From Nonomuraea sp. PA05 (GTDB taxonomy: Bacteria > Actinomycetota > Actinomycetes > Streptosporangiales > Streptosporangiaceae), in assembly GCF_008086045.1 (NCBI RefSeq), contig NZ_VSEY01000030.1:62001-126000 (forward strand): DNA of 64,000 bases, given 5' to 3'. Of this stretch, positions 42,335 to 50,395 are shown piece by piece. Under the pieces are notes generated by a model. The model was not told where the DNA came from. It was given only the letters and a program-made list of their open reading frames with translations, and did not search any database. Both the position numbers and the translations under genes were made by a program. Within the stretch, counting starts at the first letter, position 1. Each line of letters begins with the position of its first letter.

Positions 42335-43321
42335 GGCGGTGGCGACCATCGGGATGCCAGCGGTGTCGAGTGCCTGCTTGACCCGGAGCCGGAGCTCACG
42401 CGACACCTCCGCCTGCGCGGCGGGCAGCGTCTTGGCCGAGATGCGGAACACCAGCGAGCTGTCGGAGAGCTGTTCGACCCCGTACACCTGCGGCGGCTCC
42501 ACGATCTTGGATTCGCGCAGCTCGGGGTCGGCCCAGACCTCCTCCGCGACGTGCTCAAGCAGCACCCGCACGCCGACCACGTCGGCGTCGTAGGCCACCG
42601 GCACGTCCATGTACGCGCGCGACCAGCCCTGCGACTCGTTGCCGACCCGGGTGATCGTGCCGTTGCGCACGTACCAGACGCGGCCGTCCACGTCGCGCAG
42701 CCTGGTGACGCGCAGGGTGACCGCCTCGACCGTGCCGACCGCCGGCCCGGCGTCGATGACGTCGCCCACGCCGTACTGGTCCTCCAGCAGCATGAACATG
42801 CCCGCGATGAAGTCCTTGACCAGCTCCTGCGCGCCGAAGCCGATCGCCACGCCGAGGATGCCGACGCTGGTCAGCAGTGGCGCGATGGGGATCGTCAGCC
42901 TGTCGAGCACGGTCAGCACGGCGGTGCCGAGGATGACGATGGAGGCGATGTGCTTGAGCACCGACCCCATCGTCTCGGCCCGCTGCTTGCGGCGCTCGTG
43001 CAGCAACGCGTCGATGCCGTCGGTCGCCGCCGCCTTGCGGAACCGGCTGGTGAGCGATCCTCCCGTGGCCGCCCGGGTGACCACCCTCGTGATCACCCGG
43101 TGCGCGACGTTTCTGAGCACGTACGCGAACACGAGGATCAGTAAGACGACGACGAGCATGGCTGCCAGCGGTGCCCAGACCGCGTTGTTGAACAGCCCGG
43201 CGATCATCGAGCAGACCGGGTCGTCTGTGCAGGTCGCGGTCACTTGTGAGGTCACCTTGTCAATATCGGGCAGCACCGATGGAGTCGTCGGCGGTGGCGA
43301 CGGCGTCACCAGCAGTAACAC
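42332..43321 (-). CDS. MscS-family mechanosensitive channel
   Basis: A 329-residue small-conductance channel. An N-terminal extracytoplasmic stretch with two cysteines (ATCTDDPVC) precedes a first helix (about 48-72); two more helices follow (about 120-142 and 148-170), the pore-lining one with ILGVAIGFGAQELVKDFIAGMFM, then the beta domain (DVIDAGPAVGTVEAVTLRVTRL) and the alpha-beta C-domain. It protects against osmotic downshock. GTG 43321 has GGAGGGG 10 nt upstream. The globin and GH13 genes follow on the same strand. Confidence 0.92.
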   Translation of the reverse strand: MLLLVTPSPPPTTPSVLPDIDKVTSQVTATCTDDPVCSMIAGLFNNAVWAPLAAMLVVVLLILVFAYVLRNVAHRVITRVVTRAATGGSLTSRFRKAAATDGIDALLHERRKQRAETMGSVLKHIASIVILGTAVLTVLDRLTIPIAPLLTSVGILGVAIGFGAQELVKDFIAGMFMLLEDQYGVGDVIDAGPAVGTVEAVTLRVTRLRDVDGRVWYVRNGTITRVGNESQGWSRAYMDVPVAYDADVVGVRVLLEHVAEEVWADPELRESKIVEPPQVYGVEQLSDSSLVFRISAKTLPAAQAEVSRELRLRVKQALDTAGIPMVATA

Positions 43322-43522
43322 TATGGTGGATCCCCTCCGGAAGCGGTTCGGTCTGCGTTTCTGGACCGTTTCGAACCAAAAATACCGCCGACCGAACCGC
43401 CCGCCGTCACATCACGCCGGGGAAGACGGGGTCGCCCGCTCTCTGGGCCGCGGAGGGAGAGAGCGGACGCTCCGATGACGGACGGCTCGGTACGGGACAG
43501 GCACCCGGAAGCATGCCCCGTT

Positions 43523-43677
43523 CCGGTTCCGGGAGGGATCCCCCGAACACCCGCCCGGCTGACCCGGGCGGGCGGCTTGCGGGCGCGGCGCGTGGCGCCG
43601 CGCGGGCCAGGCCGGAACCGGCGGAGTGACCAGGGCTCCGTTGCGCGGGAGACCCTCCGCACCGGCCACTCCGCCGG
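43523..43677. other. Region of nested long inverted repeats between mscS-like and small-protein genes
   Basis: CCGGTTCCGG (43523-43532) pairs with CCGGAACCGG (43612-43621); inside lies GCGCGGCGC-GTG-GCGCCGCGC (43583-43603), a perfect 9-bp stem. CCGGCGGAGTG (43618-43628) pairs with CACTCCGCCGG (43667-43677), and inside that AGGGCTCC can pair with GGAGACCCT around GTTGCGC. The two outer pairings share bases 43618-43621 so would compete. No gene is convincing in the gap 43322-43743; a structured RNA or terminator array is possible. Confidence 0.5.
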
Positions 43678-43743
43678 CTCCCAGTAGCCGTCGTGGGATG
43701 CGGTGAGCCGTGGTGGCTGCGCTCCACCCGGTTCACCGGGTCG

Positions 43744-44028
43744 TCACTCCCCCACGACGGCGAGCACGCGGGCGACCTTGGTCGCGGCGCCGGCCGGGTC
43801 GTCGGCGGTGTGCATCCGCTCGCCCCAGGACCAGCAGTACCACCAGTCGCGCATGTCGGAGACGGCTGCCGACCGGCAGGTGACGTTCTCGGACAGGCTC
43901 GTCGCGCTCGGGTTGATGACCCGTACGAACGTGCGTCCGCTCTGGGTCCGGACCACTCGTGCGAGCAACCCTCGCGCGTCCAGTTCCGCCACGAGACGCT
44001 CCAGGTGCTCGTAGTTGTCGTCCCCCAC
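43744..44028 (-). CDS. Small protein of unknown function
   Basis: A 94-residue protein from GTG 44028 (GGGAGG 9 nt upstream). An N-terminal amphipathic helix (DDNYEHLERLVAELDARGL), a beta-rich middle (RTFVRVINPSATSLSENVTCR) and the tryptophan-rich WWYCWSWGERMH are seen. I do not recognise a family function. Small proteins of this make-up often accompany HTH regulators in actinomycetes, and here it is divergent from the HTH gene at 44303, which suggests a functional pair. Confidence 0.65.
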   Translation of the reverse strand: MGDDNYEHLERLVAELDARGLLARVVRTQSGRTFVRVINPSATSLSENVTCRSAAVSDMRDWWYCWSWGERMHTADDPAGAATKVARVLAVVGE

Positions 44029-44059
44029 CGTTCGTTCCTCCCTCAGGAATCGTTGCTGG

Positions 44060-44077
44060 TGGGCCAAAGATGGCCCA
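44060..44077. promoter_or_regulatory. Palindrome TGGGCCA-AAGA-TGGCCCA, possible operator
   Basis: A perfect 7-4-7 palindrome 32 nt upstream of the small-protein start in the divergent region with the HTH gene; a candidate binding site for that regulator. Confidence 0.45.
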
Positions 44078-44302
44078 TGTCAAGGGATCGCGCAACGAGG
44101 GGATCCGCTCACGGGGAGTGGCTTCTCACTCGTGGGATGTAAGAAACAGTCCCGGGGAGGATGTTCCTTAACCGTAGGGTGGTTGAGGGCGTTCCCATCA
44201 ACTCGGCATTGCTTCATAGTCATGGGTAGGCGCAGGGCAACTTGAGGGCTACGCTGAGTCACCAGTTGCGGACCGGTCGAGACATGCGTGAGAGGGGCCG
44301 GG

Positions 44303-45859
44303 ATGTCCGGCAGACAGCACAGGGAGACGGAGATCGCCCGGCGGATCAGGGCCAAGGGCCTTGCCGCGGGGCGCACGTCGGCTCAGGTAGCTGATGAGAT
44401 CCACGAGGCGTGCGCGGCCCACTTCAGCACGAGCCGCATAAAGGCGCATCGGCTGGCCTACGGCATCGCGCTGGCTGACGTCATCGAACAGGTCAGAGCC
44501 CTGTTCGAGCGCGACGGCAAGGCGATGCCCGGGATCGGCGAGACGCTCCTGTCCGCGTACGAGAGCGGGCTCAAACGCCCCGGGCCCGAGTACCTGCACT
44601 ACCTGTGCACGGTCTACCGGGTCGAGCCGGTGGCGCTCGGCTACGACTCGCCCTGCATCTGTGGCCACGGCCACCGGATGCCGGGCGTGCTGAGCGGCAC
44701 GGTGGAGCCGAAGGAGCGCCCGCAGCTCGCACAGGAGCGCGATCTGGTGATCCAGCCGATGGAGACGGAGCCGGAGGACGAGGAGAACGAGAACATCCTC
44801 CGCCGGACGCTATTAAATTCACTGCAGGCCGACGCCAACCTCACCGACCTGGAGGGCCCCGTGCTAGGGGCCTGCGAGGGCATCAGACGCAGGATGGACG
44901 AGACGCTGGTCATGGCCACCGTCTCCGCCGCGATGCTCGACCAGTGGGAGGAGGCGACGATCAGCTTCGGCCGTCAGTACACCACGACGGCCCCGCTGCG
45001 GCTGCTGTGCGACGTGCTGCTGGAGCTGAGCGCCGTGCGGACGGCGATGTCCCGGCGGCAGCCGATCGACTTGCAGGAGCGCCTGTGCAGGATGGCGGCC
45101 CAGCTCGCGGGGCTGGCCGGCATGATCATGATCAACCTGGGTGATCACCGGCTGGCGCGCTCGTTCTTCCGCACCGGCCGCACGGCCGCCGACGAGACCG
45201 GCGACCGGGCGCTGCGGGCGTGGATCGCGGTCCGCGAGTCGCTCGTGCCCCTCTACTTCGGCGACGCCCGCGAGGCGCTCACCCTGGCCAAGAAGAGCCG
45301 CGACATGGCGGGCTCCACGCCGTGCGCGGCCCAGGCCATGGCGCCGGTCGTCGAGGCCAGGGCGCTGGCCATGATGTCCAACGGCGAGACCAAGAAGGAG
45401 ATCGTCGACCAGGCCAAGCGGGCCCTGGCGCGGGCCAGGAACGCCTTCGCCCACATGCGTCCTGAGGATCAGACGGACGTGGCATTCGGGTACACCGAGA
45501 AGCAGCTCTACTTCTACCAGGGCGACGTGCTCACCAAGCTCGGTCAGACGATCGAGGCGGAGGTCGTGCTCGACCAGGCGCTGGAGAAGTACGAGGACCA
45601 CATTCTCGACCAGACGTTGATCAGGCTCGACCAGGCCCAGTGCCGGCTGATCGACGGCGATGTGAGGGAGGCGGTGTCGATCGCCACGAAGGCGCTCAAC
45701 CTGGTCGGCGACGAGTACCTCACCGACCTCATCGTGCGGCCCGCGCTGCAGCTCGAAAAGGCGATCCTGGCGCGGGACGCCACAGTCCCAGGTCTGGAGG
45801 GCTTGTCGGCCGCCCTGAGGCGGCCCCGGCAGCCCGAGATGAAAGGGGGCGATGGATGA
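44303..45859 (+). CDS. HTH-type regulator with helical-repeat C-terminus
   Basis: A 518-residue protein. Residues 1 to about 110 are HTH-like in the XRE manner (AAGRTSAQVADEIHEACAAHFSTSR, then GETLLSAYESGLKRPGPEYLHYLCTVYRV). A short cysteine-histidine segment CICGHGH follows at about 120. From about 170 to the end it is all helical with TPR-like repeats (ARSFFRTGRTAADETGDRALRAWI, VLDQALEKYEDHILDQTLIRLDQAQ). Such XRE-TPR proteins are abundant in Streptosporangiales and control nearby genes in response to unknown signals. GAGAGGGG precedes ATG 44303; GTG 44288 is possible. Coupled by overlap to the GNAT gene. Confidence 0.78.
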   Translation: MSGRQHRETEIARRIRAKGLAAGRTSAQVADEIHEACAAHFSTSRIKAHRLAYGIALADVIEQVRALFERDGKAMPGIGETLLSAYESGLKRPGPEYLHYLCTVYRVEPVALGYDSPCICGHGHRMPGVLSGTVEPKERPQLAQERDLVIQPMETEPEDEENENILRRTLLNSLQADANLTDLEGPVLGACEGIRRRMDETLVMATVSAAMLDQWEEATISFGRQYTTTAPLRLLCDVLLELSAVRTAMSRRQPIDLQERLCRMAAQLAGLAGMIMINLGDHRLARSFFRTGRTAADETGDRALRAWIAVRESLVPLYFGDAREALTLAKKSRDMAGSTPCAAQAMAPVVEARALAMMSNGETKKEIVDQAKRALARARNAFAHMRPEDQTDVAFGYTEKQLYFYQGDVLTKLGQTIEAEVVLDQALEKYEDHILDQTLIRLDQAQCRLIDGDVREAVSIATKALNLVGDEYLTDLIVRPALQLEKAILARDATVPGLEGLSAALRRPRQPEMKGGDG

Positions 45860-46344
45860 AGCTGAAGATCAGACGCTATCGGTGGTCGGATCTCGACACC
45901 ATCCTCGCACTCCACCGGATCTGCCTCGCCGAGGTGGGGCTGATGCCCGGTGACGGCGTCTACTACGACGACGACTTCCCGCGCATCCAGGAGATCTATC
46001 TCGCGTGTGGCGGCGACTTCTTCGTCGGCGAGAGCGGCGGGCGGGTCGTGGCCATGGGCGGGCTGAAACCCGTCGACACCGGCACGGCGGAGATCTGCCG
46101 GTTAAGGGTCCACCCCGAGTTCCAGCGGCGCGGCTTCGGCGCGGTCATGCTCGTCGCGCTCGAACGGCGCGCGGTGGAGCTCGGCTTCCACAGCGTCAGA
46201 GGTGACACCACGCTCAACCAGGAGGCCGCACTGGCGCTGTACGAGCGCCTGGGCTGGCGTGAGCTGTCCAGGGAGCAGGTCGGCGGCCTGACCGTCGTCT
46301 ACGGTGAGAAACGCCTGGTCCCGCCCGCAGTTCTGGAGTTCTAG
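45856..46344 (+). CDS. GNAT acetyltransferase
   Basis: A 162-residue GNAT. Motif A is RLRVHPEFQRRGFGAVMLVALERRA with the acetyl-CoA loop QRRGFG, and LNQEAALALYERLGWRE is motif B. ATG 45856 overlaps the stop of the HTH gene (ATGA). Substrate unknown. A hairpin at 46360 ends the operon. Confidence 0.87.
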   Translation: MKLKIRRYRWSDLDTILALHRICLAEVGLMPGDGVYYDDDFPRIQEIYLACGGDFFVGESGGRVVAMGGLKPVDTGTAEICRLRVHPEFQRRGFGAVMLVALERRAVELGFHSVRGDTTLNQEAALALYERLGWRELSREQVGGLTVVYGEKRLVPPAVLEF

Positions 46345-46359
46345 ACCGTCCCGACCGCA

Positions 46360-46389
46360 CGGCCCCAACCCCTCCCCCTCCTGGGGCCG
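46360..46389 (+). terminator. Terminator-like hairpin after the GNAT gene
   Basis: CGGCCCCA (46360-46367) pairs perfectly with TGGGGCCG (46382-46389). The rest of the gap to 46658 (about 270 bp) is AT-richer near its end (46560-46655) and probably holds the promoter of the transporter gene; I see no gene in it. Confidence 0.55.
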
Positions 46390-46658
46390 CTACCTTCGTC
46401 TTCCCCGGTGACCTGTCCCGGGGGGCCCGCTCGGCGTGAAGTCTCCGCCGTCACAGCGGGTGACGCTTCCCCCGCCGCTGAACCCGACATCTTTCGCCTA
46501 ATTCTCATGAGCGATATGTCGGAGACACCGTAAAGCGGCGTCCACGGATAAGGATGCACGAACCAGCGGGTGAGGGTCTTACCACCCAGGTGTAAGCAAG
46601 CATCACCGGCTGCGCCCTGTACATCTTAGACTGCGAATAGTAGTGCCATGCTTTTCCT

Positions 46659-47909
46659 ATGGCAGACGTGCCCGCTCCCCGCCCCCTTCTGGGAGCCGTG
46701 CTTCTGTTGTTCGTCAGCGCCGCTTGGGGGTCGGCCTTCCCGCTGATGAAGGATCTCATCCATCGGTTACCAGTGGAGGACCTGCTCGCCGAGCGCTATC
46801 TGCTCGCCGCGCTGACGCTGTTCCTCATCAGGCCCCGCTGCCTGCGGGGGTTGTCGCGTGAGACGTGGATCAACGGGGCCGTGCTCGGCTTGATGTTCGG
46901 AGTCGGGCAGGTGGGCCAGGCCATGGCGCTGGGCAGCCTGCCGTCGGCGGTGTCGGGGTTCGCCGTCGGGTGCAGCGTGATGATCACGCCGATCCTGTCA
47001 CTGGTGATCTTCAGGGAGCCGGTGCGGCGGCGCGTCTGGGGCGGGGTCGCGCTCGCGCTGGCGGGCATGGCCGTCTTCACGCTGGTGCGCGGGGTGGAGG
47101 AGCACCGCATCTCGCTGCTCGCGCTCGGGGTCACGCTCACCGCCGCCGCGCTCTACTCCGGTCACACCCTGCTGCTCGGGCGCCTGTCCGAGCGTCCCGC
47201 CGGTTTCTCCCCGTACGCGCTGACCGTCATCCAGCTCTTCACCATCGGCGTGCTCACCGGTGGCTTCGCCGTGCGCGACGGGATCTCCGTGCCGGTCGCG
47301 CTGCCCGACTGGATGATCCTGCTGCACCTGTCCGTGATCTCCTGCGCGCTCGGCTTCCTGGCGCGCTCGCACGCCCAGGCGCACCTGCCGGCGGTGCCCA
47401 GCCAGATCCTCATGTCGTCCCAGCCGCTCTGGGTGGCCGCGATCGCGGTGATCTGGTTCGAGGAGCGGATCGGCTGGGGCATGGTCGCGGGCGGGGTGCT
47501 CATGGCCGGGGCGATGATGCTCGCGCTGCCCGCCAGGGGCGAGGCGCGGGGAAAAGAACGCCGCCGTCTGCTGTTCGTCGCCCGCCGGGCCACCAAGGTG
47601 CTCGCCGGCCACCGGATCAAACGTGAGGACCCGTTGCACCTGCACAGGGGTGCGACGCCGTACCTCGCCAAGAGCGCCTGCGCGGACGTGTCCTCGTGCC
47701 CGTGGCAGACACGCTCGCTCAAGGGAGGCTCCGAGCCCAGTCTGGAACGGTTGATCGAGCGGGCCACCCGCATCGTGCGGGCCAGGAATCTGCCGGGGCC
47801 CGGTTGCTGCCAGTCGGTCACGCTGCTCGGCAGGTGCCTGTGCGACTTGATGGAGGAATCCGAGCGGGCGCATACCACAGGATTGCAGCGTTGGTTTCGG
47901 TCCTCATAG
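46659..47909 (+). CDS. EamA/DMT-family transporter with cysteine-rich C-terminal extension
   Basis: A 416-residue protein. Residues 1 to about 295 form ten helices with two EamA domains (FVSAAWGSAFPLMKDLI; SVISCALGFLARSHAQAHLPAVPSQILMSSQPLW; the second domain ends MAGAMMLALPAR). The remaining 120 residues are cytoplasmic, basic and cysteine-rich (SACADVSSCPWQ, PGPGCCQSVTLLGRCLCDL), not part of the DMT family. Members export amino acids or metabolites. ATG 46659 has no ribosome-binding site. The extension could bind metal or sense redox state. Confidence 0.85.
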   Translation: MADVPAPRPLLGAVLLLFVSAAWGSAFPLMKDLIHRLPVEDLLAERYLLAALTLFLIRPRCLRGLSRETWINGAVLGLMFGVGQVGQAMALGSLPSAVSGFAVGCSVMITPILSLVIFREPVRRRVWGGVALALAGMAVFTLVRGVEEHRISLLALGVTLTAAALYSGHTLLLGRLSERPAGFSPYALTVIQLFTIGVLTGGFAVRDGISVPVALPDWMILLHLSVISCALGFLARSHAQAHLPAVPSQILMSSQPLWVAAIAVIWFEERIGWGMVAGGVLMAGAMMLALPARGEARGKERRRLLFVARRATKVLAGHRIKREDPLHLHRGATPYLAKSACADVSSCPWQTRSLKGGSEPSLERLIERATRIVRARNLPGPGCCQSVTLLGRCLCDLMEESERAHTTGLQRWFRSS

Positions 47910-47994
47910 GTTAGAGATACCCCACAAAAGGCAACTGCTTTTTATCCATTAGCCTCCCACTTATTCGCGATAAACCTTGATATTCGGTGAGGTG

Positions 47995-48008
47995 ACCCAA
48001 TAATGGGT
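47995..48008. promoter_or_regulatory. Palindrome ACCCA-ATAA-TGGGT before the small peptide gene
   Basis: A perfect 5-4-5 palindrome 27 nt upstream of the peptide start, in an AT-rich stretch (47910-48010) that is probably the promoter of the peptide-TPR operon. Confidence 0.4.
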
Positions 48009-48035
48009 GTTCAACCCCAAGTGGAGAGGTATGTC

Positions 48036-48110
48036 ATGAAGCGCATCGTCGTCCGCAAGCCTGGAACCGCGAGGCTGGCTGGGACCTCCAGCGTCATTCA
48101 CAAGGGGTGA
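48036..48110 (+). CDS. 24-residue peptide, translationally coupled to the TPR gene
   Basis: ATG 48036 is preceded by GGAGAGG at 6-nt spacing, a better ribosome-binding site than most in this window. The peptide begins MKRIVVRKPGTARLAG and ends TSSVIHKG. Its TGA overlaps the GTG start of the TPR gene (GTGA). It could be a leader ORF that only couples translation, or a genuine peptide (precursor or signal) with the TPR protein as receptor or handler. No cysteine is present and no modification enzyme is nearby. I do not recognise the family. Confidence 0.55.
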   Translation: MKRIVVRKPGTARLAGTSSVIHKG

Positions 48111-49834
48111 CTGAGGAGAGGTCCCACCTCAGGGTCCAGGGCGAACCACCCGCCCGATGGGGGGCCGTGCGGCTGCTGACGCCGTTGATCGACGCACATC
48201 GTCGGCCGCACGGCCCCTATACCGTCGCCGGCGAGCTGCTGCGCCGGCTGGTGCCGCCAGTGCTGCGGCGTTCCCCTGAGCTGGTGGCCGCGCACGACCT
48301 GGAGATCCTGGCGGTCGCCCCCGACCTGGCCGGGACCGTACCAGCCAGAAGAGCCACCATCGACGCGGAGCTGCCCGACGAGGAGCGCATCCTCGTGCCC
48401 GCGCCCCGCCGCACGCTGCGGCTGGCCAACGGGATCGCGGAGTTCGTCCGTGACGCCGTGCGCCCCGGGCGAGCGATCGCCGTCTGCAACGCCGACGCCG
48501 CCGACCCCACCGACACCGAGCTGCTGGACGTCATGACCCGGCGGATCCCGCCCGCCACCCTCACGATCATGGTGTACTCCGGCGGCCCCGAACCGCCGCC
48601 CGACACCCGCGACGCCGCCGAGCTGTGGGCCCTCGTGGACCGTTGCACCCGCGAGGGCTTCCTGCACGCCGTGGCCGAGCTGGGGGAGCGCGGCATGGCC
48701 GGCACGCCGCCCGGCGAACAGAGCTGGTGGCGCTTCGCCCAGCGCACCGCGACCGCGCTCGGCGGACTCGGCCGCACCGACGAGGCCCGCGCCGTCTGGG
48801 ACCGGGTGCGCCTGGTCAGCCAGGACCCCGCGATGCACGCCGCCGCCGCGTACGGCACAGCCATGCTCGACGCCCGCCACCCCGACCCCGCCCGCCGCGA
48901 TCTGACCAGGGCCAGAGGCTGGATCAACGAGGCCATCGCGATCTCCACCATCCTGCCCGACCCCGCCGAGCGGGCCTTCAAGCTCGGCTTCGACCGCAAC
49001 GGCCTGGCCCTGATCGAGCTGCGGCAGGGCCGCCTCGACGCCGCGCTGGCGCTGGTGGAGTCGGCCATCGAGCTGGCCCGCGAGCTGGGGGAGCGCCACC
49101 GGCCGCACCGGATGGTGCTGCTGGCCAACCGGGCGCAGCTCCTGGCCGCGATGGGCAGGACCAAGGAGGCGCTGGAGGACTACGGGGCGGCCATCGCGAT
49201 CGACCCCGGCTTTCCCGACCACTACGTGGAGCGGGGCAACCTGCTGTTCAAGCTGGGCCGCCACGACGAGGCGCTGACCGACTTCGAGCAGGCCATGCGG
49301 GCCGGGCCGCCGCTGCCCGAGGCGTACTACAACCGGGCCGAGCTGTGCGCCGTGCGCGGCGAGATCGAGGCGGCGCTGGCGGACCTGGGCCGGGTGATCG
49401 AGCTCGACCCCGCCTACCTGGACGCCTACATCAACCGGGCCGGGCTGCTGGCCGGCTGCGAGCAGGACCAGGAGGCCAGGGCCGACGTCGGGACCGGGCT
49501 GCGGCTCGCGCCGGGTAACCCGTACCTGCTGACGGTGCTGGGCCAGCTCGAGACGGCGGCGGGCCGCCACGCCGAGGCGGAGGCGGCGCTGGAACAGGCC
49601 CTGGAGCGCGCTCCAGGGCTGGTGGCGGCCTGGGCGAGCAGGGGAGTGCTCCGATACGCCACCGGCGATCTGGAGGGCGCGGTGGACGACCTGACGCACG
49701 CCATCGAGCTGCGACCCCAGCCCGACCTGTACGCCAACCGCGCGGTCGCCCTGCGCGCCCTGGGCCGTCACGCGGAGGCGGAGGCGGACGACCATCGAGC
49801 GGCGGGAGCGGCTGATGGGAACATTGGCGTATGA
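48107..49834 (+). CDS. Tetratricopeptide-repeat protein
   Basis: A 575-residue soluble protein. Residues 1 to about 170 are a separate domain (GPYTVAGELLRRLVPPVLRR, HDLEILAVAPDL, GRAIAVCNADAADPTDTELL) without a P-loop that I can see. From about 185 TPR-like helices begin, and canonical TPR units run from about 320 to 570 (HYVERGNLLFKLGRHDEALTDFEQA; AYYNRAELCAVRGEIEAALADLGRV; AYINRAGLLAGCEQDQEARADV; LTVLGQLETAAGRHAEAEAALEQA). Such domains bind peptides or proteins. It starts by GTGA overlap with the 24-residue peptide gene and overlaps the next membrane-protein gene (ATGA). The function is unknown. Confidence 0.8.
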   Translation: MTEERSHLRVQGEPPARWGAVRLLTPLIDAHRRPHGPYTVAGELLRRLVPPVLRRSPELVAAHDLEILAVAPDLAGTVPARRATIDAELPDEERILVPAPRRTLRLANGIAEFVRDAVRPGRAIAVCNADAADPTDTELLDVMTRRIPPATLTIMVYSGGPEPPPDTRDAAELWALVDRCTREGFLHAVAELGERGMAGTPPGEQSWWRFAQRTATALGGLGRTDEARAVWDRVRLVSQDPAMHAAAAYGTAMLDARHPDPARRDLTRARGWINEAIAISTILPDPAERAFKLGFDRNGLALIELRQGRLDAALALVESAIELARELGERHRPHRMVLLANRAQLLAAMGRTKEALEDYGAAIAIDPGFPDHYVERGNLLFKLGRHDEALTDFEQAMRAGPPLPEAYYNRAELCAVRGEIEAALADLGRVIELDPAYLDAYINRAGLLAGCEQDQEARADVGTGLRLAPGNPYLLTVLGQLETAAGRHAEAEAALEQALERAPGLVAAWASRGVLRYATGDLEGAVDDLTHAIELRPQPDLYANRAVALRALGRHAEAEADDHRAAGAADGNIGV

Positions 49835-50283
49835 GGGGGCGAATAGGACGAGCGGCGGCGGTGTGCGCCGCGTTCGGCGTGTTGTGGTGGGCCACGGTCC
49901 GGCTGGCCTGGGCAGGGGTCGGCTGCGAGGACTGGGGCTGCCTGGCGCCGGCCGTCGGCGTCGTCGTGGTCATCAGCCTGGCCCTGCTCGCCGGATCCGT
50001 GCTCGCGCTGGAGCGGGTGGCGGTCCGGCCGGGACGCCGGGTGGCGCTGACGGCCGCCGGGGTGCTGGTCGTGTTCCGGCTGGTCGGGGAGTCGCTGCCG
50101 TCGTGGACGTCGTCGCTCGCCGACGCGGCCGTGGCCGGGGTGGCGTTCGCGGGGGCGGGGGCGGTGGCGGCGTTCGTGACGGAGAGCGGGGTGTCGCGGC
50201 GCAGCCGGGCTTGGACGGCGCTGGCCGTGGTGGCGCTGCTGCCGGTCGCACTGGCGGCGGCCCTCACCAGACACGGCTTCTGA
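49831..50283 (+). CDS. Small integral membrane protein
   Basis: A 150-residue hydrophobic protein with four predicted helices (about 5-25, 38-60, 70-88 and 98-120, with a last one near 127-147). No family recognised. Its ATG overlaps the stop of the TPR gene (ATGA), so the peptide, TPR and membrane proteins form one operon. A membrane partner for the TPR protein is a reasonable guess. Confidence 0.65.
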   Translation: MRGRIGRAAAVCAAFGVLWWATVRLAWAGVGCEDWGCLAPAVGVVVVISLALLAGSVLALERVAVRPGRRVALTAAGVLVVFRLVGESLPSWTSSLADAAVAGVAFAGAGAVAAFVTESGVSRRSRAWTALAVVALLPVALAAALTRHGF

Positions 50284-50382
50284 TCGCTTGGCGGCGGCTC
50301 GCTGTGGACGCCGAGGCCATGGGGCGCCGCGATCCTGCTCGCGAAGGGGCGCGAACGGCGCTGAGCGCGTCCCCGGTGGGTC

Positions 50383-50388
50383 TACGGT
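50383..50388 (+). promoter_or_regulatory. -10 box TACGGT of a leaderless promoter
   Basis: TACGGT, 7 nt, then GTG 50396 of the beta-lactamase-fold gene. Confidence 0.45.
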
Positions 50389-50395
50389 GGGAGGC

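Noticed and set aside
43475..43687. 70-residue Arg-rich frame on the plus strand
   Set aside because: It coincides with the nested inverted repeats; no ribosome-binding site and biased composition.
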